Source of the DNA: Henckelia pumila
Taxonomy: Eukaryota > Streptophyta > Magnoliopsida > Lamiales > Gesneriaceae
NCBI RefSeq assembly: GCF_033568475.1
Contig: NC_133120.1
Span: 51,440,499-51,504,498, forward strand
Length of the DNA: 64,000 nt
Direction: 5' to 3'
Shown: piece by piece, positions 1 through 12,325 of the stretch
Layout: every line of letters begins with the position of its first letter
How positions within the stretch are numbered: position 1 is the stretch's first letter
Notes under the pieces: generated by a model
Databases searched by the model: none
What the model was told of the DNA's origin: nothing
The model's input: the letters and a program-made list of their open reading frames with translations, nothing else
Translations under genes and position numbers: made by a program

Positions 1-422
1 TGCAACTAACGAAACAAAATGAATGCAACAGAATGATAAACAAAACAAAGCTAATCTTTCCCCCCCATACTTATCCAAAGCATTGCCCTCAATGCTTCAG
101 AAACAATGAACAGAATGCATGAACAAACACACAAATGCAAGACGAAAAAAAACACAATGAAAACAAAAATAACACTCCCCTGGTTTTCGATTCATCCTCT
201 TCATTCTTGACAGCATCCGGTGTACGGTAGCAGCAAACTAAGCATAGCAGTCAGCAGACATGACAAACTGGCATGGGAAAGAAACAAAAATCAAATAAAA
301 ATAAAAATAAAAATAAATGCAAAAAGAAACTAAAAAGCAAAATAAAAAGCACTGGGTTGCCTCCCAATCAGCGCTAAATTTATAGTCTATAGCTCGAATA
401 TATCCCTCTTAAGTGGTGACAT
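1..422 (-). other. 3' non-coding part of the left Athila-like internal domain
   Basis: This stretch aligns closely with 14678-15050 of the complete unit. It includes a short C-rich run near 60-67 and A-rich simple sequence near 300-330 that the right copy lacks. No coding sequence is visible. Confidence 0.7.
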
Positions 423-1334
423 TCAAGGTGGTTTATCCACCGTCTCTGAAAAACTCAGATCAGTCCTGCACTTGCATGCTCCAACTCTATAGAAATTTTG
501 CAATGGACTAATTCCTGCAGAAAGCTGAACCTGCAGATATTCATCACCATAGTCATGAATCACATCGATAAATTTGACATCAGAGCAAGATTTTAAAGTT
601 GGGCTCTCAGTAGCCGACTTAAGAATATTAAAAATCACTTGCTCATCATTCATTCTCAATATTAACTCTCCCTTCTCAACATCAACTAAGGCTCTACTAG
701 CAGCAAGAAAAGGACGCGCTAGAATCAGCAGAATCTCACAATCCTCAGCCATGTCAAGAATAATAAAATCTACAGGATAAATCAATTTGTCATCTTGACT
801 AGGACATTCTCTACTATCCATCTCGGATATTTAATAGATCCATTAGCAAATTTGAGAGAAATAGAGACAGGTTCAATATTTTCTATACCTAATTTACGAG
901 CAAGTGAATAATGCATTAAATTTATGCTCGATCCTAAATGACACAGAACATTCTTCAATGATAAATTTCCAATTTTGCAAGATATAGAGAAACTCCCTGG
1001 ATCTTGCAGTTTTTGTGGAAGCCTATTCTGCAGCACTGCCGAGCACTCCTCATTCATTTTTGCTTGCGCCAGATCATTCAGCTTCTTTTAATTCTTCAGC
1101 AAGTCCGTCAGAAATTTTGCATAGTTCGGCATCTGAGCTAATGCGTTTGCAAAAGGTATGTTAATATGTAGTTTCTTGAAAATTTCAAGAAACTTTTTAA
1201 ATTGAGAATCAAATAACAGTTGCTTAGCTCTATGAGGGAAAGGTAAAGTAGAAATATTAATATCATTATTAACATCAAATTTTGAAGCCTTACCTTTCTT
1301 ACCTGCCGTTGAGGAATTTTCAGCATGCATATCC
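423..1334 (-). pseudogene. Athila-like protease fragment, left copy (frameshifted)
   Basis: Three overlapping minus-strand reading frames (1088-1345, 782-1057 and 423-821) together match the intact frame at 15122-15967 of the right copy. They cover the linker between gag and protease (KKLHINIPFA-type block) and the aspartic protease. The active-site block reads CHLGSSINLM where the right copy has CDLGSSINLM, so the catalytic Asp is lost here. Small indels break the frame near 800 and 1080. The left copy still reads through Gln at the place where the right copy has a TAG (15122-15124), so its C-terminus runs on to 423. The upstream gag part lies at 11102-12178, beyond the inserted Copia element. 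It is not functional as it stands. Confidence 0.85.
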
Positions 1335-1809
1335 TGTCGGAACACGTTTTTAGATCATAGATCTGATACCCAGTGCAGCGGAAGTTTAAAAATTTTTATA
1401 TGGAACAATTTCATATCATGGGTATCAAATCCTAACGATTAAATTATGCAAGTAAAATAATAATAACAATTAATATTTTACCTCTTTAAGCTATGGCTTG
1501 ATTATGGACTCCGACAGATTAAATCTGCTCTTGTTGTAAATCCCAGGAACTGATGACTTGCTCGATCAACTCCTGAATTAGGTCCACGAACAGAAATCTG
1601 AAACCCTCTGATTGATTGCACTAGAAATCAATCAGATGTTTATCAAAGAGATTAAACAGATTAGATCTATCAATTCAGAATGTAATTTTTCATAAAAATC
1701 ACAGACTGAATTCTCTCAAAAAAGGGAGAAGAAATTTCGAAAATTCCTTCCTTTTATTTTATGTAATTTTCGAAACATACAAGCTTGGAATCAATGATTA
1801 TTTTCGAAA

Positions 1810-1846
<37 letters not shown>

Positions 1847-3553
1847 AAAATTACAAATTTAGTCCGATATGTTTGTCACTTTGCGATTTTGGCCCTTTAT
1901 GTTTTCACATTTCAGTTTTAGTCCTGCATGTTTTGATTTTTGGCAATTTTGGTCCTTTTTATTCGAAAATGCTTGCGTGACACTGTACACGTCAGCTCCA
2001 CATCAGCACTGAATTGGTGCCACATCAGCGCCACGTCGGAAAAAGGACTAAAATTGCCAAAAAAATAAAGATAGCGGACTAAAACTGAAATTTGAAAATA
2101 TAAAGGACTGAAATCGCAAAGTGACAAACATACAGGACCAAAAAAGCAATTTTCCCATATAAATATATAATTTCTAGACTAGATTAAATTATAAGTCTAT
2201 TAGGACACTAACTTCTTAGGGCACATAATCCATAACTTAAGCCCAACAAGAAAAGCCTGTTATTATAGAAATTAATATAAAATTCATCATGACTCCAATT
2301 GATAAACTGATTTCATCAATGTGCACAGAAACTATTTCTGCACCTTTTAAAGTCATGATAATTTTTCTGAATCCGAATTCAGTGATTTCCAAAAATGCCC
2401 ATCACTATGTCATTTTAGGAAATTCCACTCCCTTTAGTTTAGAAGTCCAACTTCTCTTTCATTAAATTTAATTCTTTAAATTTAACTATCTCAACGGGGA
2501 TTAGTAATCCATTACTTGTGTAACCCTCAATGGTTCAGGGATACAGCTAGCCGTGGGCTCACAAATCCTTGTGACTCGGAACAACAATTTTTGACTTACC
2601 CATCGAATCATGGTAAGAGCGTCTAGCAACATCGCTCCATGATTCCCTAGGTATCACTGAAAGTACCTACAAGAACAAGTAGATTTTGGTTAGCGTACAG
2701 TACGGTCCCTTCATCCAAATATCCCGATCAAATAACAACCATTGGTACATCGAGAGTCGTTCGAGATTCGATAACTATGCAATGCATCTTGAAGATCAAA
2801 TAGTGACATCACATGTGCTACTAGAAAACCAAGTAACCTAAAGCACATCATGTACTCTGGCCAGAGATTTGTCACACTAATATCTCCTCAGATCGCATAG
2901 GATATCCACACTCGCAAGCGTGTGGTGAATCCTTGACAACAAAGCATTGACTCCTATATGTGTCATAACTGTACCGAATCCCGACACCTGATGACCCCAA
3001 CAGAGTCGGTAAACGAGTCAAAGTACAGTACTAGCATATAGAGTCTCCATGATTTTTCAAGTAATAAGGACTAATGGTGTACAACCAAAACCGCGGACTT
3101 ATCCACTCAAATAATTATAACCACTTGGAAAGTCCGAATAGGGTAGTTCGATCATTCATCATATGAATATCCATTTGCATGCTTGGAACATCTCCATGTT
3201 TCATACCAATGAAACGTGGTTCTTGGCATCGCAAATGCTAGTCTCAATCTCGAGCGATCCTTATCCTTATTTGCGGACGGCTCAATTGACTAGGAACTGT
3301 TTAGAATATACAGTCCTTATAAGATGTGTCTCATGATAGTCATCCATATGTACTATCACATCTTACATGCACTCTAGTACATTCAAGGTCTTTATCTAAA
3401 CATCGTATAATACGTCACAACATAATAATATGATAAAAGATAAAGTAAATGCCATTATAAAAAGTGTAGATTATATTAAACAAAAGATTGTTTATACATA
3501 GAGTCATAAAAGCCCTTAGCCACAAGTTGGCTAACCGGGCACCCACTTTTTCA
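1335..3553 (-). repeat. 3' LTR of the Copia element (contains a MITE)
   Basis: Starts TGTCGGAACACG and ends in TTTTTCA. It is collinear with the 5' LTR at 9114-11002. The length difference of 330 bp is accounted for by the fold-back MITE at 1844-2156 and the surrounding (AT)n tract. The last coding frame of the element runs into this LTR. Confidence 0.93.
1844..2156. mobile_element. Fold-back MITE inserted in an (AT)n tract of the Copia LTR
   Basis: A 313-bp segment beginning GGGAAAATTAC and ending in the complementary GCAATTTTCCC. The outer 120 bp or so on each side are imperfect inverted copies (for example TTTGTCACTTTGCGATTT on one arm and its complement on the other). The middle part is short and unique. 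It lies exactly where the 3' LTR exceeds the 5' LTR, so it arrived after the Copia insertion. Flanks are AT dinucleotides, so the target duplication cannot be fixed. It encodes nothing. Confidence 0.85.
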
Positions 3554-6500
3554 ATCTCCCACTTGCCCAAAAACCAACTAGTCATACTACGTAATCCCAT
3601 TGCTTCGCGATGTTTGTCAAACAATGGTCCTGGCAAGGGCTTAGTAAGTGGATCAGTGATATTGTCTGTAGAGGCCACTCTCTCGACAGTGATATCTCCT
3701 CTTTCCACGATCTCCCGGATGATGTGGTATTTCCTCAGTATGTGTTTGGATCTTTGATGAGACCTTGGTTCCTTTGCCTGAGCAACGGCACCAGTGTTGT
3801 CACAGTACACCGGGACTGGACCAACAGCTTCAGGAATTACGCCCAACTCTTGGATGAAATTCCTCATCCAAACGGCCTCTTTAGCAGCAGCTGATGCTGC
3901 AATGTATTCTGCCTCAGTGGTGGAATCCGCTGTGGTGTCCTGCTTGGAACTCTTCCAAGAGACAGCACCGCCATTGAGCATGAATACAAATCCAGAGGTT
4001 GACTTCTAGTCATCCACGTCACTTTGGAAGCTAGATTCGGTATAGTCTTCCAATTTCAATTCTCGTCCTCCATATACCATGAACATATTCTTAGTCCTTC
4101 GTAAGTACTTAAGAATATCCTTCACAGCTTTCCAATGCATTTGACCGGGATTGGCCTGATATCTGCTCGTGACATTCAGAGCAAAGGCTACATCCGGTCT
4201 GGTAGATATCATCCCATACATGATACTACCTATGGCTGATGCATACGGCATGTGTGTCATTTTCTCTTTCTCTTCGTCAGTCTTGGGAGACATAGACTTA
4301 GATAGAGAAACTCCATGACACATAGGTAGATGTCCTCTCTTGGACTCATCCATAGAAAACCTCTTCAATATAATGTCGATGTAGGTAGCTTGAGTGAGTC
4401 CTATCATTCTCTTAGATCTATCTCTATAGATCTGTATTCCTAGAATATAGGACGCCTCACCCAAATTCTTCATCGAGAATCTACCTGATAACCATATCTT
4501 TGTTGACTGCAACATCCCTAAATCATTTCCAATGAGTAGGATGTCATCAACATAAAGTACTAAGAATGTCACAGCATCCTTAACTACTTTCTTGTACACG
4601 TATGGTTCCTCCGAGTTCTTGATGAAACCAAAATTCTTTATTGTTTCATCAAATTTCTGGTTCCAACTTCTTGATGCCTGTTTGAGACCATAAATTGATC
4701 TCTGAAGCTTGCATACCTTATGCTCGCTTCCCATGGATGTGAATCCCTCGGGCTGCATCATATAGATTTCTTCCTTAATGTTTCCATTAAGAAATGCAGT
4801 CTTCACATCCATTTGCCATATCTCATAGTCATACCAAGATGCTATGGAAATAAGGATTCTTAAGGATTTGAACATTGCGACTGGTGAAAAGGTTTCATCA
4901 TAGTCAACACCTTGTCTTTGAGTATAACCTTTTGCCACCAATCGTGCCTTGTAGGTCAATACCTTACCATCAGGCCCAAGTTTTCTCTTGTATATCCATT
5001 TACACCATATTGGAACAATTCCATCGGGAGGATCTACTAAAGACCAAACTTGGTTTGTATGCATCGAGTCTATTTCCGACTGCATAGCTTCAAGCCATAA
5101 ATTCGAATCCGCATCAGAAATTGCTTCCTTGAAGTTTCTTGTATCACATCCAATGTCGGGTTCACTTTGATCCCCTTCAAGAAGTAGACCATATCGAATA
5201 GAAGGTCTAGAAGTCCTCTCAGATCTTCTAGAAAGAGGCGTGTCGTTTAATGGTTCCTGAGGTGTGGGATCGTTATTTTGTATCTCGGGTTCTTCTCGAA
5301 TTTCTTCAAGTTCCATCATCTTGCCTTTCTTATCAAGTAAGAACTCCTTCTCCATGAAGGTGGCATTTCTCGAAACAAACACTTTTGTTTCAGTAGGATG
5401 ATAGAAATAATATCCGATTGAATTCTTCGGATACCCTACAAAATAACATAAGGTGGATCGACTATCCAACTTATCTCCCACTGTCTGCTTCACATAAGCA
5501 GGACATCCCCAAATCCTCAAGTACGAATACTTAGGAGTTTTTCCAGTTCATAATTCATATGGAGTTTTGTTCACTGCTTTAGTGTGGACATTGTTCAACA
5601 ACAATACCGCTGTTTCAAGCGCATAGCCCCAAAACAAAGGTGGAAGCTCAGTGAAGCTCATCATAGATCGAACCATGTCCAACAATGTTCGATTGCGACG
5701 CTCTGAAACACCATTTAGCTGAGGTGTCATAGGAGGAGTCCACTGAGAGAGAATCTCATTCTCTTTTAGATAGCCCAAAAACTCGGTACTTAAGTATTCT
5801 CCACCTCGATCCGATCGAAGTGCTTTAATACGTTTACCTAGTTTATTTTCTACTTCAGCTTTGAATTCTTTGAACTTTTCAAATGATTCAGACTTATATT
5901 TCATCAAATATAAATACCCGTACCTAGAATAATCATCAGTAAAGGTAATCAAGTAGGTGTGACCAAATTTAGTACCAATACTAAATGGGCCGCAAACATC
6001 TGTATGGATCAAATCCAACAGATTTTGACTATGCTTAGGTTTTCCTTTGAAAGGAGTTTTAGTCATTTTTCCTTTTAGGCAGGACTCACAAGTTGGTAGA
6101 GAGTTAATATCATACATATCAAACATGCCCTCTTCCACTAGCTAGTTCATCCTCCTTGAGGAAATATGACCTAGCCTAGCATGCCAAAGGTTTGCCGCGT
6201 TTTGACTATCGTTTTTCCTTTTATTTGTTGTTGCCGGTTTATCAACATAATTAATTGGTACGTCTTTTAATTTTAAGTTATATAGATCGTTTTCAAGTTT
6301 TCCACATCCAATCAAACATTCATTCTTGTAAATATTGCAAATCCCATTCACAAAATTGCAAGAAAAACCATCTCTATCAAGCATAGAAACAGAAATAATG
6401 TTTTTAACCAAATCTGGCACAAATAAAACATCTCTCAAAAGTAACTTAAAATTGTTCTGCAAAACTAAATAAACGTCTCCCACAGCTTTGGCTTCAACTC

Positions 6501-7512
6501 TAGAACCATTTCCGAGCCTTAGCTGGGTCTCACCCATCCTAAGCTTACGAATTCTTGTCATCACCTGCAAATCATTGCAAATGTGAGATCCACATCCGGT
6601 ATCCAATACCCAAGAAGTAATATTAAGTGAAACATTTATTTCAATGTAAAACATACCTTTTGCAGTTCGCAACTGCTCGAGATATACTTTGCAGTTACGT
6701 TTCCAATGATCGGGTTTCTTGCAGTGATGGCAAACGTCTTCAGATCCGTTCACGTTTAAAGCCTTTGTTTTGTTCTTCTTCTTTGGCACAGTTTTCTTGG
6801 GTGGGGCAGAACATTTCTTACCCTTTCCACTTGGCCCCTTCTTAGAGTTAGAAGAGGAACCAACAAAAAATACTGGTTTATCCTTCTTTAATGTGGCCTC
6901 ATATGTGACAAGCATATTGACCATCTCTTCAAGGGTGGCCTCTATCTTGTTCATATTGAAGTTCATCACAAAACCATCAAACGACGAAGAAAGTGAAAGA
7001 AGTAACAAGTCCGCATTCAGTTCGTGCTCCAATGTCAAATCGAGTGTTACCAACTTTTCAATGAGCCCAATCATGTGTACCTCATGCTCACGGACCGAAG
7101 TCCCATCTCGCATGCGGCATGTCATGAGCTCTTTGACGGTGGCATACCTCTCCGAACTTGACTGAGCTCCAAAAAGTTCCTTGAGAGTATCGTGAATGTC
7201 AGCAGCATTCACTGCATTCTCAAATCGCCTCTGAAGTTCATCTGACATCGAAGTCTGCATGTAACATTTGGCCTTGACATCATGGTCCCACCATTTGTCA
7301 AGTTTGGCCAATTCTTCCGGACTCATATCAGTCGGGGCTTCTTTCGGAGAAGGCTTTTCTAACACATATAAAACCTTTTCCGAACTTAGAACAATCTTTA
7401 ACTTACGGAACCATTCCGTGTAGTTTGCGCCAGTCAGTTTGTTTTGTTCGAGAATCGAGAATAGTGGATTGCGCGAATTCATTGTAATGAAATACTGAAA
7501 AGAAACAGACAA
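3415..7512 (-). pseudogene. Copia gag-pol polyprotein, single frame with three stops
   Basis: The polyprotein starts at ATG 7512 and stays in one frame. Gag (about 6750-7512) is followed by a CCHC knuckle (CHHCKKPDHWKRNC), a protease with DTGCGSHI, the integrase zinc region (RLGHIS), the integrase core (5548-6138; DVCGPF, DRGGEY and the later Glu region), reverse transcriptase (4006-5520; YVDD in LYVDDILL) and RNase H (from about 3980; TEAEY). Stops interrupt it at 6142-6144 (TAG, expected Gln), 5548-5550 (TGA, expected Trp) and 4006-4008 (TAG). The C-terminal end has no stop before the polypurine tract: the frame continues through it into the LTR until 3415, where related elements normally stop just before the tract. 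It is an inactive copy. Confidence 0.92.
3554..3566 (-). other. Polypurine tract of the Copia element
   Basis: On the minus strand the bases directly before the 3' LTR read AAGTGGGAGAT, the usual plus-strand primer form in plant Copia elements. Confidence 0.75.
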
Positions 7513-9100
7513 TAATCAGTGATTGCTTAATTAATTTACTAAGACATAAAATATGGCGAGATTTAATTTTATGAATTTCACTCCCACTATTTTAACGATT
7601 TCACTACCCTCTAGTGAAAACGAGAAACCGATTTTCTTAGTGGGAACATGGAGTCCAATTGACAAATCATAGTCCCGAATAATATCAGTCAACCATAATT
7701 TTCAAAAGGTAGAGTCCAATTGCTTCCAAAGCAACCCCCATGTTATTTACCTCATGTCCAATAAGAGCCCAATAATATGACGCCGTTTATTGTGACATGT
7801 CAAGATGACCCATCAATATTAAGTTGTGATGGACGGTCGCCATGTGGATCCCCAATAATATGAGCCAATTCCATGGGAGTTTCACCCAACTTACAACATG
7901 TGTCGATCAAATGTACAACTTTCCGACGAACGGGCCCCCCCAATAATATGAGCCGGACCGTGCCCGCGGGTAGCATCTCATACATTGATCGTTGATGGAA
8001 GGTAGGAACATTTAAACAATATTTAAATTCCATTTTGTTTATCTTGATATCAATTTTAAATCATATTTAAAATGATGGATTTTTAATTTTGAAAAATTGT
8101 CTCATCATATCATATTTGTATGCTTGCGGGATTCATGCAATTTAGTCTAAACATGCACACAACAATAATATCATATTTTATATTTAGGATGATCGACCCA
8201 AAACTAATCGACCCGTGGTTGCCAATCACGAGTCTAAGTCCAATCCTAGGTAATATGCAAGTATGCAATGCAATCCTATTACATTGAGCTTCCAATTTAC
8301 ATTTTTTCGGTCTTTATTGTCTGCTGGGCCCACCTTTGTCTTCAAATCTTTATCTCCCACTAAGTCTAATAAATTTACAATAAATTTCGATGACAAGTAG
8401 GGGATACATATTTAAGGGTGGGAACGGGCCATAAACCAGGCCCACTTTTTATTACAAATGACAAATCAAATTGGGCTATAAACCAAGCCCATTAATAAAA
8501 CCCAACAACAATAACAAAAACCCAATGTAAATTTTCTAACATACACCTACAAAATTGGTCATGGCAATCGATCATCATTTATCCAATATTTAATTCAATA
8601 ATTAAATCATTGGATAACATGCAATGGCAACATAATTAAAAGATAAAATCAAATTTTATCTAATATATACATAAGATCATATCTTATCATCAATTGTACC
8701 AAAATAATTAATTTTATAAAATCTAATTTAACGGATAAAATTTATAAATTTTCCAAAAATTCAAATTTATCCAAAAATCAATTTTAAAAATTTCGGACTC
8801 AAACAATTTGACCCGATGCCTCGTGGACCAATCAAAAATAATTTTCGATCGGACCAAAAACTAAATTTTCAAAAATTTAAAATTCTAATTGAAAAATCAA
8901 ATTTTAATTTTCCGGGCTGCCCGGGAACGACGTGGGGCATGGGCTCAGGCAGCCCGTCGCTGCCCTTGGGCAGCGCCGATCGCTGCCCCGATTTGCCCAT
9001 CAAATTTAATTTTAAAAATTTTTGTTTTCGTTTCTAAAACCCGAGGCTCAAAAATTTTGTACAATCGATTAATTTAATCGTTTGATCTGAGAGCAACCTG
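7513..9100 (-). other. Copia 5' leader (untranslated)
   Basis: About 1.6 kb between the primer site and the gag start. The short frames here (such as 7800-8033 and 8110-8295) have no family resemblance and look incidental. A GC-rich patch near 8915-9000 stands out from the AT-rich remainder. Long leaders are usual in this Copia group. Confidence 0.7.
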
Positions 9101-9112
9101 GCTCTGATACCA
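9101..9112 (-). other. Copia primer binding site (initiator Met tRNA)
   Basis: The minus strand reads TGGTATCAGAGC one base after the 5' LTR. This is the standard complement of the 3' end of initiator tRNA-Met. Confidence 0.93.
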
Positions 9113-9113
9113 C

Positions 9114-11002
9114 TGTTGAAACACGTTTTCAGATCATAGATCTGATACTCGGTGCACCGAAATTTTAAAAAAAAATTTATATGGAACGATTCCATATCAT
9201 GGGTATCAAATCCTAACGATTAAATTATGCAATTAAAATAATAATAACAATTAATATTTTACCTCTTCAAGCTATGGCTTGATTATGGACTCCAACAGAT
9301 TAAATCTGCTCTTGTTGAAAATCCCAGGAACTGATGACTTGCTCGATCAACTCCTGAATTAGGTCCACGAACAGAAAACTGAAACCCTATGATTGATTGC
9401 ACTAGAAATCAATCATATGTTCATCGAAAAGATTAAACAGATTTGATCTATCAATTCAGAATGTAATTTTTCATAAAAATCACAGACTGAATTCTCTCAA
9501 AAAAGGGAGAAGAAATTTTGAAAATTCCTTCCTTTTATTTAATGTAATTTTCGAAAAATACAAGCTTGGAATCAATGATTATTTTTGAAAACTACATATA
9601 TATATATATATATATTTAATTTCTAGACTAGATTAAGTTATAATTCTATTAGGACACTAACTCCTTAGGGCCCATAATCCATAACTTAAGACCAACAAGC
9701 AAAGCTTGTTATTATAGAAATTAATATAAAATTCATCATGACTCCAATTGATAAACTGATTTCATCAATGTGCACAGAAACCATTTCTGCACCTTTTAAA
9801 ATCATGATAATTTTTCTAATCTGAATTCAGTGATTTCCAAAAATGCTCATCCCTATGTCATTTTAAGAAATTCCACTCCCTTTAGTTTAGAAGTCCAACT
9901 TCTCTTTCATTAAATTTAACTCTTTAAATTTAACTATCTCAACGGGGATTAGTAATACATTACTTGTGTAACCCTCAATGGTTCAGGAATATAGCTAGTC
10001 GTGGGCTCACAACTCCTTGTGACTCGGAACAACAATTTCCGACTTACCCATCGAATCATGGTAAGAGCGTCTAGCAACATCGCCCCATGATTCCCTAGGT
10101 ATCACTGATAGTGCCTGCAAGAACCAGTAGATTTTGGTTAGCGTACAGTACGGTCTCTTCATCCAAATATCCCGATCGAATCAACAACCATTGGTACATC
10201 GAGAGTCGTTCGAGATTCGATAACTATGCAATGCATCTTGAAGATCAAATAGTGACATCGCATGTGCTACTAGGAAACCAAGTAACCTAAAGCACATCAT
10301 GTACTCTGGCCAGAGATTTGTCACACTAATATCTCCTCAGATCGCATAGGATATCCACACTCGCAAGCGTATGGTGAATCCTTGAAAACAAAGCATTGAC
10401 TCCTATATGTGTCGTAACTGTACCCAATCCCGACACCTGATGACCCCAACAAAGTCGGTAAACGAGTCAAAGTGCAGTACTATCATATAGAGTCTCCATG
10501 ATATTTCAAGTATTAAGGACTAATGGTGTACAACCAAAACCGCGAACTTATCCACTCAAATAATGATAACCACTTGAAAAGTCCGAATAGGGTAGTTCGA
10601 TCATTCATCATATGAATATCCATTTGCATGCTTTGAACATCTCCATGTTCCATACCAATGAAACGTGGTACTCGGCAACGCAAATGCTAGTCTCAATCTC
10701 GAGCGATCCTTATCCTTATTTGCGGACGGCTCAATTGACTAGGAACTGTTTAGAATATACAGTGCTTCTAAGATGTGTCTCATGATAGTCATCCATATGT
10801 ACTATCACATCTTACATGCACTCAAGTATATTCAAGATCTTTATCTAAACATCGTATAATACGTCACAACATAATAATATGATAAAAGATAAAGTAAATG
10901 CCATTATAAAAAGTGTAAATTATATTACACAAAAGATTGTTTATACATAGAGTCATAAAAGCCCTTAGCCACAAGTTGGCTAACCAGGCACCCACTCTTT
11001 CA
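9114..11002 (-). repeat. 5' LTR of the Copia element
   Basis: 1889 bp from TGTTGAAACACG to CTCTTTCA, collinear with 1335-3553 apart from the MITE. A TA microsatellite at about 9597-9617 marks the position where the other LTR received the MITE. Scattered substitutions separate the two LTRs. Confidence 0.93.
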
Positions 11003-11101
11003 TATCCTCCTTGGAATTTGAAATTTTTGACCCTTCCATCATCTTCTCTTCGTCCCTCTGCTGCTCCTCAGACTGTGCTCCAGTCACGATCATGATAGCA
11101 T

Positions 11102-12178
11102 TCATGCCTCTGGGTTTGTTTTAGTGTTACTTGGTAAAGCTCCAGCAGGGCGAGTTGACAATTGGGTTGCGATCTGACCCATCTGAATTTCGAACTTCTG
11201 CAGCATACTTTCCTGATTCTGTAAGCGAGCCTCAGTACCAGCCACATATTTCATCATGATCTCCTCAAAACTCGGCTTCTTCTCCTCTTGCTTGGGCTGC
11301 CAGTTCTGATTATAGTTGTTGTTGTAGGAGTTGTACGGCTGCCGTCCTTGCTTTCCTGCAAAATTAACCGCTTCAACTTCAAACAACTGTTGCTCGTCTT
11401 GCAGATTCCCTTGTAAATTATTTACTGGCGCTGCTTTCATAAGTGCCACTTGGTGTGTCAGAGAATCGATCTTAGCATTCTTGGCCATTAAAGAATCGAC
11501 CTCTAGAACTCCAGCCTTCTTCTCCTTCTTCACATCCGGCCACCCAATGTTACTCTCTGCCATATTACCTATGATCTCCCATGCTTCTGTCGGCGTTGTC
11601 CTGAATAAGCATCCATTAGCAGCTGCATCCAGTATATATTGAACCGACTGATCGGCTCCATTGTAGAACGTCTGAGTCTGATAGCTTTGAAAGAGATTAT
11701 GCTGAGGACACATCCTCAACATCTTCTTGAATCTGATCCATGCCGCATGTAAAGATTCACCCTCCTTTTGCTTGAAAGATATAATATCTGAAAACAATTT
11801 CGCCATCTTCGTACGAGGGAAGTACTTGTCCAAGAAGATTTGAATAAGCTCAGTCCAGGTGGTGATAGAAAGTATAGGTAGATCATCGAGCCACTCAGTT
11901 GCTTCACCTTGTAGAGAGAATGAGAATAACCGCAGTCTAACTGCATTAGAGGCTACCCCATTAAATTTGAACGTGTCGGAGATCGACAGGAATCGCTCCA
12001 GATGAGCGAAAGGATCCTCAATAGAAGTGCCTCCAAAATGTGCTTGAAGTTGGATCGTCTGAATAGTAGAGGGTTTTAGCTCAAAATTGTTTGCCTCAAC
12101 AGCGGGGCGAACGATGCTAGATCCATATCATTCAACAGGAGGCCTAATCAGATCCCAAACAGTACTGTTGTCCTCCAT
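11102..12178 (-). pseudogene. Athila-like gag, left copy (broken)
   Basis: Matches the gag at 15998-17099 of the right copy. The start would be ATG 12178 (MEDN). A TGA stands at the residue after RPPVE where the right copy has Gly. The stretch corresponding to KYFPRTKMAKLF is open from 11833 to 11102, including the Gln-rich C-terminal part. The left copy keeps two bases that the right copy has lost (near 11912 and 11707), but has its own one-base loss near 11113 that ends the frame at 11102. The polypeptide would form the capsid of an Athila-type element. No CCHC knuckle is visible. Confidence 0.85.
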
Positions 12179-12301
12179 CTCTTCGTCTAGCAGATGAGTA
12201 CCTAAAAATTTCAAAGAAAAGAAAATATTTCATAATTTAATAAAATAAATTAAAATACAGTCTAATCTCAAGAGAAACAAAAATTCTGATATCACAAACA
12301 G

Positions 12302-12319
12302 TCCTCGGCAACGACGTCA
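12302..12319 (-). other. Degenerate tRNA-Asp primer site, left unit
   Basis: Aligns with the good primer site at 17223-17240 but carries three changes, two of them in CpG positions. It sits six bases from the shared LTR. Confidence 0.85.
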
Positions 12320-12325
12320 AAAACT

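Larger units (their letters stand above)
1335..11002 (-). mobile_element. Full-length Ty1/Copia element (Angela/Tork-like) inserted in the Athila array
   Basis: A 9668-bp element with LTRs at 1335-3553 and 9114-11002, both running TG...CA. The 5-bp target duplication TATCC is visible at 1330-1334 and 11003-11007. Primer site, gag, protease, integrase, reverse transcriptase, RNase H and polypurine tract lie in Copia order on the minus strand. Three in-frame stops and the LTR differences show it is no longer active. LTRs near 1.9 kb with a 1.6-kb leader suggest the Angela/Tork group. I infer the clade from structure and general protein resemblance, not from a tree. Confidence 0.93.
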
